From assembly GCF_002159765.1 (NCBI RefSeq), contig NZ_NFJH01000001.1:1-64000 (forward strand): a stretch of DNA of 64,000 bases, in the 5' to 3' direction. Source of the stretch: Collinsella sp. An268 (lineage in GTDB: Bacteria; Actinomycetota; Coriobacteriia; Coriobacteriales; Coriobacteriaceae). Below are positions 21,852 to 28,865 of this stretch, one piece after another. Numbering within the stretch: position 1 is the stretch's first letter; each line of letters opens with the position of its first letter. Both the position numbers and the translations under genes were made by a program. A model generated the notes under the pieces. That model did not search any database and was not told the origin of the DNA. It was given only the letters and a program-made list of their open reading frames with translations.

Positions 21852-22619
21852 GTGAACAGGTCCGTTGTCGTCTTTGATATGGATGGCACGCTGCTCGATG
21901 CCAACAGCAACGTGATTGGGGGAGAGCGCACGGTCGAGCTTCTGGGGCGCCTTCAGGACGCAGGCTGCACGATGGCGATCTGCACGGGGCGACTCGATCA
22001 CGATATCGTCCGCGCGGGGGCTCGCTTTGGGCTCGATTTCAAGAATCGCATCTCGCAGCACGGTGCCGTCATGATCAGCGGATCCACGCTCCGCGCGGAG
22101 CTGATGGACAAGGACGAGGCTCGCGAGATCCTCACCTACATCGAGGACTCGGGCGCCCCCATCCGCGTGGAGATGAACACGGTTGCCAACCGCTACTGGC
22201 ACTCCGACCGCGACCCGGATTTCCCCAAGGAGCTCTACGACTCGCATGTCATCAAGAGCGACTTCTTCGAGTTGATCGAGTGCCAGCCGGTGGTGCTGTT
22301 TTTGCTCATCGGCGAGGAGCGCGACCTCGCGCCCATAGCCGAGCACGTACGCGCCACTTGCACGCGCACGCAGGCGGTCATGAGCTCTACGACCTCGCTC
22401 GAGCTCATGTCGGTCGACGTCTCCAAGGGCCAGGCCATCGAGAGCCTCTACCCGGGCTGCGATGTGTACGCCATCGGTGACGCGCCAAACGACTACGGCA
22501 TGTTTGACGTCGCCCGTGTGGGCTACCTCGTCTCCGATGCCGAATGCCCCTACGACGTCGTGCGCTGCCCGAGCATCGCCGAGGCGCTTGAGGATATTGC
22601 CTCCCGCGTGCTGGGGTAA
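21852..22619 (+). CDS. HAD-superfamily Cof-type sugar phosphatase
   Basis: 255 residues with motif I VVVFDMDGTLLD (about 5-16), motif II ICTGR (about 47-51), a lysine in VSKGQAIESL (about 195) and motif IV AIGDAPNDYGMF (about 210). The cap between motifs II and III matches the Cof/IIB type that acts on sugar phosphates. The reaction would be hydrolysis of a phosphorylated sugar or intermediate in the cytosol. The start is GTG with AGAAAGGTAGG 9 bases upstream. It sits between the EIIC fusion and a DUF4127 gene in one operon, so the substrate is probably derived from the sugar taken up by that PTS. Confidence 0.88.
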   Translation: MNRSVVVFDMDGTLLDANSNVIGGERTVELLGRLQDAGCTMAICTGRLDHDIVRAGARFGLDFKNRISQHGAVMISGSTLRAELMDKDEAREILTYIEDSGAPIRVEMNTVANRYWHSDRDPDFPKELYDSHVIKSDFFELIECQPVVLFLLIGEERDLAPIAEHVRATCTRTQAVMSSTTSLELMSVDVSKGQAIESLYPGCDVYAIGDAPNDYGMFDVARVGYLVSDAECPYDVVRCPSIAEALEDIASRVLG

Positions 22620-22637
22620 GCTGGATGTAGTGGAACC

Positions 22638-22676
22638 GGTGCGGCCGCCCGCCCGTCCGGGCGTGGCGGTCGCACC
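22638..22676 (+). other. Intercistronic stem-loop
   Basis: A 12-bp stem with one mismatch (22638-22649 with 22665-22676) and an inner CGCCCG/CGGGCG pairing between the HAD and DUF4127 genes. There is no T tail, so it is more likely an RNA-stability or translational element than a terminator. Confidence 0.5.
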
Positions 22677-22697
22677 CTATCGATAGGAAGTGTGACC

Positions 22698-24203
22698 ATG
22701 AAGGTCCTGCTACTGCCGCTCGACGAGCGACCCTGCAACCGCGTGTTCCCGCAGATGATCGCCGAGTCGAACGACGAGATCGAGCTCGTTGTCCCGCCGC
22801 TAGAGCTGTTAGGCGACAAGAAAAAGCCTGCCGACGTTGCGGGCATCTCCGCATTTCTTGAGGAGCAGGCCGCCGGCTGCGACGCCGCGGTGCTCTCGCT
22901 CGACATGCTGCTCTATGGCGGCCTCATCCCCTCGCGCCTGCACCACCTGGAGCGCTCGGAGCTCGATGAGCGCTTGGACGCGGTGCACGCCCTCAAGCGG
23001 GCGAACCCGGCGATGCGCGTGTACGCCTTCCAGTGCATCATGCGCTGCCCCTCGTACGACTCCGCCGAGGAGGAGCCCGGCTACTACGAGGACTACGGTT
23101 ATGCGCTTTTCCGTAGGAAGTACCTCCTCGATGTGCGCGAGCGCACCGGCGAGCTCTCCGCCGGCGAGGAACGCGAGCTTGCCGCCATCGAGGTTCCTGA
23201 GGAGGTCCTTGCCGATTACGAGCACCGTCGCGACCTCAACTGCGACATGAACATCGCCGTCCTCGACCTCATCGGCGAGGGCGCTATCGATTTCCTTGTA
23301 ATCCCGCAGGACGATTCGGCTCCCTTTGGCTACACCGCGATTGCGCAGAAGCGCGTCATCGCCGCGCTGAAGGAGCGTCGCCTCGACGACCGGGTGATGA
23401 TCTACCCCGGCGCCGACGAAGTGGCCATGTCGCTTCTCACGCGCGCCTGGGTGGAGCATGAGGGCCTGCACCCGAGCATCTGGCCCTTCTATGCCTCGGT
23501 TCTCGGCCCCACGATCGTGCCCAACTACGAGGACCGGCCTATGTTTGAGAGCCTGAAGTCCCATGTGCGCGTGGTGGGTGCGCGCTTTGCAGACGTTCCC
23601 TCCGAGGCTGATGTGATACTTGCTATCAACGCTCCGGGCAAGGCCATGCAGGAGTCGTTCGTAAAGCCCGAGGAGGTTGACCTCACCTACACGAGCTATC
23701 GCAACCTCGCCGACTTTACGCAGCGCATCGCCGAGCACCTGGCGCGCGGACGCCGCGTGGCCCTTTGCGACAGCGCCTTTAGCAACGGCGGCGAGCGCGC
23801 CTGCATCGAGCAGCTTGATCGTCTGGGCGTGCTCGGCTCTCTTGCGAGCTACGCCGGTTGGAACACCAACTGCAACACCCTCGGCACCACGCTCGCCCAG
23901 GCCATCGTCGGGCGGCCCGGGCAGGCGGCTACCCGCAACCTCTGCTACCGCATCATCGAGGATGTCTTCTACCAGGCTGAGGTGCGCCCTGCGGTGGTCG
24001 ATCGCGACCTGCCTGCGATGGGGCTTTCGTATTACGATTTTGGCGACCGTCAGGCGGATGTGGAGGAGCTCATTCGCGGCGAGCTCCAGCAGCGTTTTGA
24101 CGCGCTCGACCTGGCGCGAGAGCACCCGGTGCGCATCGAGAGCGTGTACATGCCCTGGCGCCGCATGTTCGAGATCGGTATGGAGATAGAGCTGGAGGCG
24201 TGA
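22698..24203 (+). CDS. DUF4127 family protein
   Basis: 501 residues of a conserved family without an established biochemical role (PF13552 type). Characteristic segments are LLLPLDERPCNRVFPQ at the N-terminus, DAAVLSLDMLLYGGLIPSR (about 70-88), PQDDSAPFGYTAIAQ (about 205-219), YPGADEVA and DSAFSNGGE/GWNTNCNTLGTTLA (about 355-400). No signal peptide or membrane segment is seen. The many conserved Asp, Asn and Glu residues suggest an enzyme, but no known catalytic pattern is recognised. The start is at 22698 with ATAGGAAG 7 bases upstream. The 1-base gap to the SGNH gene and the PTS context suggest a role in using a specific sugar or glycan derivative. Confidence 0.82.
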   Translation: MKVLLLPLDERPCNRVFPQMIAESNDEIELVVPPLELLGDKKKPADVAGISAFLEEQAAGCDAAVLSLDMLLYGGLIPSRLHHLERSELDERLDAVHALKRANPAMRVYAFQCIMRCPSYDSAEEEPGYYEDYGYALFRRKYLLDVRERTGELSAGEERELAAIEVPEEVLADYEHRRDLNCDMNIAVLDLIGEGAIDFLVIPQDDSAPFGYTAIAQKRVIAALKERRLDDRVMIYPGADEVAMSLLTRAWVEHEGLHPSIWPFYASVLGPTIVPNYEDRPMFESLKSHVRVVGARFADVPSEADVILAINAPGKAMQESFVKPEEVDLTYTSYRNLADFTQRIAEHLARGRRVALCDSAFSNGGERACIEQLDRLGVLGSLASYAGWNTNCNTLGTTLAQAIVGRPGQAATRNLCYRIIEDVFYQAEVRPAVVDRDLPAMGLSYYDFGDRQADVEELIRGELQQRFDALDLAREHPVRIESVYMPWRRMFEIGMEIELEA

Positions 24204-24204
24204 T

Positions 24205-24870
24205 ATGCGCGAGGAAATGATCTACAACCCGCACTACTATCAGCTGCGTGAGGGCCAGCTCGAGCGCATGCTCGCCATCGTGCGCGGCAACCGCGGCGCC
24301 GGGCCCGGCGGGGTGGTATTCTTTGGCGATTCGCTCACCGAGACCTATCCCATAGAGCGGTGCTTCCCCGAGCTGCCCGTGAAGTACAACTGCGGTCTTG
24401 GCGGCGCCACCGCGGAGGAGCTGCTCTGGATCGTGGACGAGGGCGTGATCAAGTACCGCCCCTCGCTTGTGGTCCTTATGGTGGGGATCAACGACCTCGG
24501 CAACACAGCGATGGCGAGCCCCAAGGAGATCGCCTGCCACGTGAAGGAGCTCATCGACGTCATCTGCGGCAACCTGCCCGATGTGCGCGTGCTCCTCTGG
24601 TCGACGCTGCCCTGCGTGGAGGCGCTGCGCAGCTACCACCAAGTGCCGGGTATCCGGAACAACGATTTGGTGCGGATGATCTTTGAGCAGGAGCGTGAGC
24701 TCGTGCGCGACCGCAACGTTACGTTTGTGGACGTGTTCCCGGAGTTTGTGGACGAGCAGAACGAAGCGCGCACCGAGTATTACCGCGACGGCCTGCACCT
24801 GAACGATGCGGGGTTTGACCGTCTGACGGAGCTTCTGGCGCCCGAGATCCATAAGCTGCTCGAGGCGTAG
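24205..24870 (+). CDS. SGNH/GDSL-family hydrolase
   Basis: 221 residues with the four SGNH blocks: block I FFGDSLTE (nucleophile S at about 36), block II glycine in LGGATAEE, block III VGINDLG (Asn at about 94) and block V DGLHLND (Asp/His at about 195-198). Such enzymes remove acyl or acetyl groups from sugars or lipids. There is no signal peptide, so it acts inside the cell, plausibly on an imported acylated sugar. It starts one base after the DUF4127 stop with GGAGG at 24194-24198, so it is tightly coupled to it. Last gene of the operon. Confidence 0.88.
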   Translation: MREEMIYNPHYYQLREGQLERMLAIVRGNRGAGPGGVVFFGDSLTETYPIERCFPELPVKYNCGLGGATAEELLWIVDEGVIKYRPSLVVLMVGINDLGNTAMASPKEIACHVKELIDVICGNLPDVRVLLWSTLPCVEALRSYHQVPGIRNNDLVRMIFEQERELVRDRNVTFVDVFPEFVDEQNEARTEYYRDGLHLNDAGFDRLTELLAPEIHKLLEA

Positions 24871-24905
24871 CGTAGGCGTCGAGCTGGCTTGCAAGTCAAA
24901 AGCGT

Positions 24906-24935
24906 AAGGAGGGTCCTGCGGGACCCTCCTTCTTG
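24906..24935 (+). terminator. Terminator of the EIIC-HAD-DUF4127-SGNH operon
   Basis: A perfect 11-bp stem (24906-24916 with 24921-24931), 4-base loop and T-containing tail, between two convergent genes. It probably works in both directions. Confidence 0.85.
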
Positions 24936-24969
24936 TGTGAAAAGTCTCTTGTATGGAAGTGCGGAGTGC

Positions 24970-25974
24970 CTACGCGAGATCGCACGCCGCGGGGATGCCG
25001 TGGGAGCCGGTCGCCTCGGTGACGCCCGCCACGAGCGCGGCCTCGAGGGCGCGTGTGGCGGCGAGGCCGATGACGTCGAGCGGGGGCTGGTCGCCCTCGA
25101 GCTCACCGGTTGCCATCACGTAGACGGTATCGCCGTCGTTGGTGGTATGCGTGGGGCGGATGACATGCGCGTACGCGTCTGTTGCCATCTGGGCGACCTT
25201 GGCGGTCTCAGCCTTGGTGAGGCGGGCGTTGGTGACGATACAGCTGATGGTGGTATTCGTGCGGTCGAGCGGCATCTGGGCGTTGGCGCCGGCAGCGAGC
25301 ATAGCGTCCTCCATGTCGGCGCTCTCGCGCGCGTCGGGTGTGGAGCGCATGCCGGCGATCGCGGCGCCCGTTGTCGGGTCGCAGACGTTGCCGCAGGCGT
25401 TGACCACGGCTATGGCGCCTACGTGGAGGTTACCGAGGGAGAAGGCGCGGGCACCCAGGCCGCCCTTCATGGCGCAGGCGGGCCCATTGAGCTTGCCCAC
25501 GGTCGCACCCGCGCCAGCGCCGACGGACCCTTCTGCGAGCGGGACGGTCGGGTCGTCGTCGAGCGCCGCGGCGGTTGCCGCGCGGCCCGCTGCAACGTCG
25601 GGACGGACGGTGGCATCGCCAAAGGCGAGGTCAAAGATGCAGCTTGAGCAGACGATGGGGACGAGCGCCGCGCCCGTATCGAGCCCGATGCCGCGCGACT
25701 CGAGCTCGCGTGCCACGCCGGAGGCGGCCTCGAGCCCAAAGGCGGAGCCGCCGGAGAGGCAGACGGCGTGGATCTGCTGGACGGTGTTCTCGGGGCGCAG
25801 GAGGTCGGTCTCGCGCGAGGCGGGGGCGCCGCCGCGCACATCGACGCCAGCGGTCGCGCCGTTTGGGGCGACGATTACCGTGCAGCCCGTGCCGGCTGCG
25901 GCGTCGGTCCAATGGCCAAAGCGAACTGAAGCGACCTCGGAAAGTGGGATAGGGGAGAGCGCGCTTGCGGTCAT
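24970..25974 (-). CDS. P1 family peptidase (DmpA/S58-like)
   Basis: 334 residues of the Ntn-type self-processing aminopeptidase family. Visible hallmarks are VRFGHWTDAAAGTGCTVIV, GGAPASRETDLL, AVCLSGGSAFGLEAASGV and a central GNLHVGAIAVVNACGNV. The candidate autoprocessing/nucleophile region is RTNTTISCIVTNARL (about 240-254), followed by YAHVIRPTHTTNDGDTVYVMATGE. Relatives are D-aminopeptidases or beta-aminopeptidases that cleave themselves before the nucleophile. No signal peptide is seen. It is the last gene read leftward from the maf/DJ-1 group and faces the terminator at 24906. Confidence 0.88.
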   Translation of the reverse strand: MTASALSPIPLSEVASVRFGHWTDAAAGTGCTVIVAPNGATAGVDVRGGAPASRETDLLRPENTVQQIHAVCLSGGSAFGLEAASGVARELESRGIGLDTGAALVPIVCSSCIFDLAFGDATVRPDVAAGRAATAAALDDDPTVPLAEGSVGAGAGATVGKLNGPACAMKGGLGARAFSLGNLHVGAIAVVNACGNVCDPTTGAAIAGMRSTPDARESADMEDAMLAAGANAQMPLDRTNTTISCIVTNARLTKAETAKVAQMATDAYAHVIRPTHTTNDGDTVYVMATGELEGDQPPLDVIGLAATRALEAALVAGVTEATGSHGIPAACDLA

Positions 25975-26027
25975 GAGAACTCCAATCTGCGAGGGAGGGG
26001 CGGCGTCACGTTACGCGCGGCGTTTGC

Positions 26028-26654
26028 TTACGCGGTGAGGGCGCGGATGTGCCGTACGACCTCAGCGATGGGAAGGCCCACGACGTTGTAGAAGTCGCCA
26101 TCGATGCCGCGCACGAGCATGCGACCGCCCGCGCCCTGGATGCCGTAGGCGCCAGCCTTGTCCGCCGGTTCCCCTGAGGCGACGTACGCTTCGATCTCTT
26201 CATCGGTAAGGTCATAGAACGTGACATCGGTTACCACCGAGAACACGTCCTGCGCTGCGGGTGCGTCATCGCCTGCGGCACGCAGGAGACACACACCGGT
26301 CGCAACCTGATGGGTCCTGCCCGAGAGGCGGCGGAGCATGGCGCGGGCATCGGCATCGTCGGCGGGCTTGCCGAGCGCCTCACCGTCCACGGTCACGATG
26401 GTGTCCGCCGCGAGCACGATCTCGCCCGTCTGCGCATGCGCCGCTGCCACAGCTTGCGCCTTGGATGCGGCGAGGCGTTCCACGAGCGCGAAGGGCGATT
26501 CGTCGGGTATTGGGGTCTCGTCGATATCGGCGGGGATGACGTTCACATCAAAGCCCGCCTCGCGCATGAGCTCGATGCGGCGCGGCGACTGCGAGGCAAG
26601 AATGAGGTGCGCGCGGGGCGAGGGCGCGCTGGTAGAGGTTTCGCTCACGGGCAC
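26028..26654 (-). CDS. maf: Maf-like nucleoside triphosphate pyrophosphatase
   Basis: About 206-208 residues with the Maf signatures LILASQSPRRIELMREAGF (S-x-R-R motif), ADTIVTVDGEALGKP (catalytic Asp), SGRTHQVATGV and DKAGAYGIQGAGG. Maf proteins hydrolyse non-canonical or modified nucleotides and were first linked to septum inhibition. Two GTG starts are possible: 26654 and 26648. The second has AGGCGG about 5 bases upstream and is slightly favoured, whereas I report the longer frame. It begins 3 bases after the DJ-1/PfpI stop, so the two are co-transcribed. The N-terminal S/T-rich extension of about 15 residues is not part of the fold. Confidence 0.92.
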   Translation of the reverse strand: MPVSETSTSAPSPRAHLILASQSPRRIELMREAGFDVNVIPADIDETPIPDESPFALVERLAASKAQAVAAAHAQTGEIVLAADTIVTVDGEALGKPADDADARAMLRRLSGRTHQVATGVCLLRAAGDDAPAAQDVFSVVTDVTFYDLTDEEIEAYVASGEPADKAGAYGIQGAGGRMLVRGIDGDFYNVVGLPIAEVVRHIRALTA

Positions 26655-26657
26655 CGC

Positions 26658-27203
26658 CTAGAGCTGGATGCTCTCGCGCACCTTGGCGACGGCCTGCTCG
26701 CCCGCGATGTCGCCCAAAACGGCGAGGGCGAACGGCAGCGCCTGCCCCATGCCCGAGGCGGTGATGATGTTGCCGTTGGTGATGACGGTCTTCTTGCCGG
26801 CGAACGTGCCTGCGGGCAGGTGGTCCTCAAAGTCGGGGAAGCACGTGGCGCGGCGCCCGACGAGGAGGCCGAGGTCGCCCAAGATGGACGGCGCGGCGCA
26901 GATGGCGGCGACATGCTTGGTGGTGGCGAACTCCTCCACCACGTCGCAGACGCGCGGGTCCTGGCGCAGGTGCAGCGTGCCGGGCATGCCGCCGGGCAGC
27001 ACCACGTAGTCGTAGTCGGCAAAGTCGACCTCGGTCATGGTGTAGTCGCAGGTGATATCGATCTGCTGCGAGCTCACGGCATCGCGCGTGGTCATGATGG
27101 AGACGAGGTCGACGCGCACGCCGCCCCTCCTCAGGACATCGACGACGGTCAGGCACTCGATGGTCTCGAATCCATCGGCAACGAGCACGGCGACAGCAGA
27201 CAT
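26658..27203 (-). CDS. DJ-1/PfpI family protein (ThiJ-like)
   Basis: 181 residues. The family elbow is HVAAICAAPSILGDLGLL with nucleophile Cys at about 105, and the conserved glutamate is in ADGFETIE (about 14-17). PGGMPG and GKKTVITNGNIITASGMGQALPFAL complete the pattern of YajL/DJ-1-like proteins, which are deglycase, chaperone or redox-responsive enzymes. The start was set at 27203 because GAAAGGAA lies just upstream; a longer frame to 27314 lacks one. It lies directly upstream of maf and downstream of the RNA methyltransferase on the same strand, so it may belong to a stress or housekeeping unit. Confidence 0.88.
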   Translation of the reverse strand: MSAVAVLVADGFETIECLTVVDVLRRGGVRVDLVSIMTTRDAVSSQQIDITCDYTMTEVDFADYDYVVLPGGMPGTLHLRQDPRVCDVVEEFATTKHVAAICAAPSILGDLGLLVGRRATCFPDFEDHLPAGTFAGKKTVITNGNIITASGMGQALPFALAVLGDIAGEQAVAKVRESIQL

Positions 27204-27317
27204 GGGCGTTCCTTTCAGCACGGGGCGGGATTTGGTGCAATCGCTCCTGTTGTACCCCGTTTTGCCCGCTTGGGGCACGGCGGTCGCCTTCGAGCCGTGC
27301 GATTTTCGCGCCATGCG

Positions 27318-28640
27318 CTATGCGCGGCGCGTAAGGTGCACGACGGTCTCGCAGTGGAACGTCTGGGGGAAGAGGTCGACCGGGGTGATGCGCACCGGTT
27401 CGAAGACGTTCTGCTCGCGGAAGCGCTTGAGGTCGCGCGCGAGCGTGGCGGGGTCGCACGAGACGTAGGCGACGTCGCGGGCCGAGGTCTCGGCGATCAG
27501 GTCGACGGCCTCGGGGGCAAGGCCGGCGCGCGGCGGGTCGACGACGAGGACGTCGGCATCGGCATCGGGGAACTCGCGCACCGCGTCGCCGCCGATGACG
27601 TCCACGTTGTCGAGCTGCGCCCGCTCGAGGTTGCGGCGGAGGTCGCGTACCGCCGGGCCGTACGACTCGACGGCCGAGACGTAGTCGCAGCGGCGGGCGA
27701 GCGGTAGGGTGAACGTGCCGGCGCCGCAGTAGAGGTCCATCGCCATCTCGTGGGGCTTGGGGTCGAGCGCCTCCATCACGATATCGATCAGAATCTCGGC
27801 CGCCTGCGTGTTGACCTGGAAGAACGACGGGGCAGAGATGAGCATCTCCTCGAATCCGATTCGCTCGTTCCAGCAGCTCCTGCCCGCCAGCACCTCGGTG
27901 GCGCTCACGCGGCGCGCCTTCTTTTCGCCCTTGCTCATGACGCGCACCACGCCCGCCTGGCTGGATACGGCGTCGCCGAGCACGCGGGCGACCTGCGCGC
28001 GCGGAAAACCCCCGGTGGGGGTCCAGAGGGCGATCTCGACGGCGCCGGTGCGGCGGCTCGCGCGGATGCCGACGCGCTCGAGCGCGAGGTCGCGCGAGTT
28101 GGAGAGGTAGGAGAGGGCGCCCGCCACCGCCTTCACGAGCTTGGGGAACTTCTTCTCAAAGAGGGGGCACGCATCGACGCGGACCATCTGGCCGGCTTGG
28201 CGCCCGTGCATGCCGAGCTGCAGCTTTCCGTTTGCGCCCACAAACGGCGCGAGTTCGATCTTGTTGCGGTAGCCCCAGACGTCCTTGCTGGAGCGCAGGG
28301 GTGCGACGAGCGCGTCGACCTCTTCGCGGGCAAAGCCGCCGATGCGCTCGAGGGCGCTTTTGAGGTTCTCCTCCTTGGCGGCGCGCTGCACCGTGCGCGA
28401 GAGCCCGCCCCACGGGCACCCGCCGCAGACCCCGATAAACGGGCAGGGGACCTCCACGCGGTCGGGGGAGGGGGAGACGATGCGCTCGGCGACGGCGCGG
28501 ACGAGGGACTTCTCCTCCGCGACGACGCGCGCCTCCACGGTGTCGCCCGCCACCGCTCCCGCCACGAAGACCGTCTTGCCCTCGGGGGTGTGGGCGAGGG
28601 CGTCGGGGCCGTATACCATGCGTTCACAGGTGAGCTGCAT
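27318..28640 (-). CDS. TrmA/RlmD-family RNA (uracil-5-)-methyltransferase
   Basis: 440 residues: an N-terminal TRAM-like domain (about 1-60), an Fe-S cysteine set (CPFIGVCGGCPWG at about 74-86 plus a later DACPLF), and a C-terminal SAM-dependent methyltransferase domain. Key motifs are DLYCGAGTFTLPLA (SAM site), VVDPPRAGL and VSCDPATLARDL with the catalytic Cys. It transfers a methyl group to C5 of a uridine in rRNA or tRNA, and the exact site is not decided by sequence. The start is ATG 28640; an upstream ATG at 28658 overlaps its ribosome site AAAGG. Transcription probably starts downstream of the Ppk terminator at 28742-28775. Confidence 0.9.
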   Translation of the reverse strand: MQLTCERMVYGPDALAHTPEGKTVFVAGAVAGDTVEARVVAEEKSLVRAVAERIVSPSPDRVEVPCPFIGVCGGCPWGGLSRTVQRAAKEENLKSALERIGGFAREEVDALVAPLRSSKDVWGYRNKIELAPFVGANGKLQLGMHGRQAGQMVRVDACPLFEKKFPKLVKAVAGALSYLSNSRDLALERVGIRASRRTGAVEIALWTPTGGFPRAQVARVLGDAVSSQAGVVRVMSKGEKKARRVSATEVLAGRSCWNERIGFEEMLISAPSFFQVNTQAAEILIDIVMEALDPKPHEMAMDLYCGAGTFTLPLARRCDYVSAVESYGPAVRDLRRNLERAQLDNVDVIGGDAVREFPDADADVLVVDPPRAGLAPEAVDLIAETSARDVAYVSCDPATLARDLKRFREQNVFEPVRITPVDLFPQTFHCETVVHLTRRA

Positions 28641-28741
28641 CGTGCGATTGCCTTTCATGCGGGCGCCGGGGCGCGGGTAACGTGTCCCTCAGTGTAGGCG
28701 ATGGCGCGGACGTGCGGTGCGGCGCGAGCGGCGCGCGCATC

Positions 28742-28775
28742 AAAAAAGCGCCGGAGACCAGAGGGTCTCCGGCGC
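28742..28775 (-). terminator. Terminator of ppk
   Basis: A perfect 12-bp stem (28748-28759 with 28764-28775). Read on the minus strand it is followed by six T residues (28742-28747). Confidence 0.9.
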
Positions 28776-28865
28776 CGGTTGCATGGTCTGCCGCGTGCCC
28801 TCGCGCGTGCAAGGCGTCAGGGGTCTGGCAGCGCGTGGGATGTAGCTGTTCGCTAGGCGCGCCCC

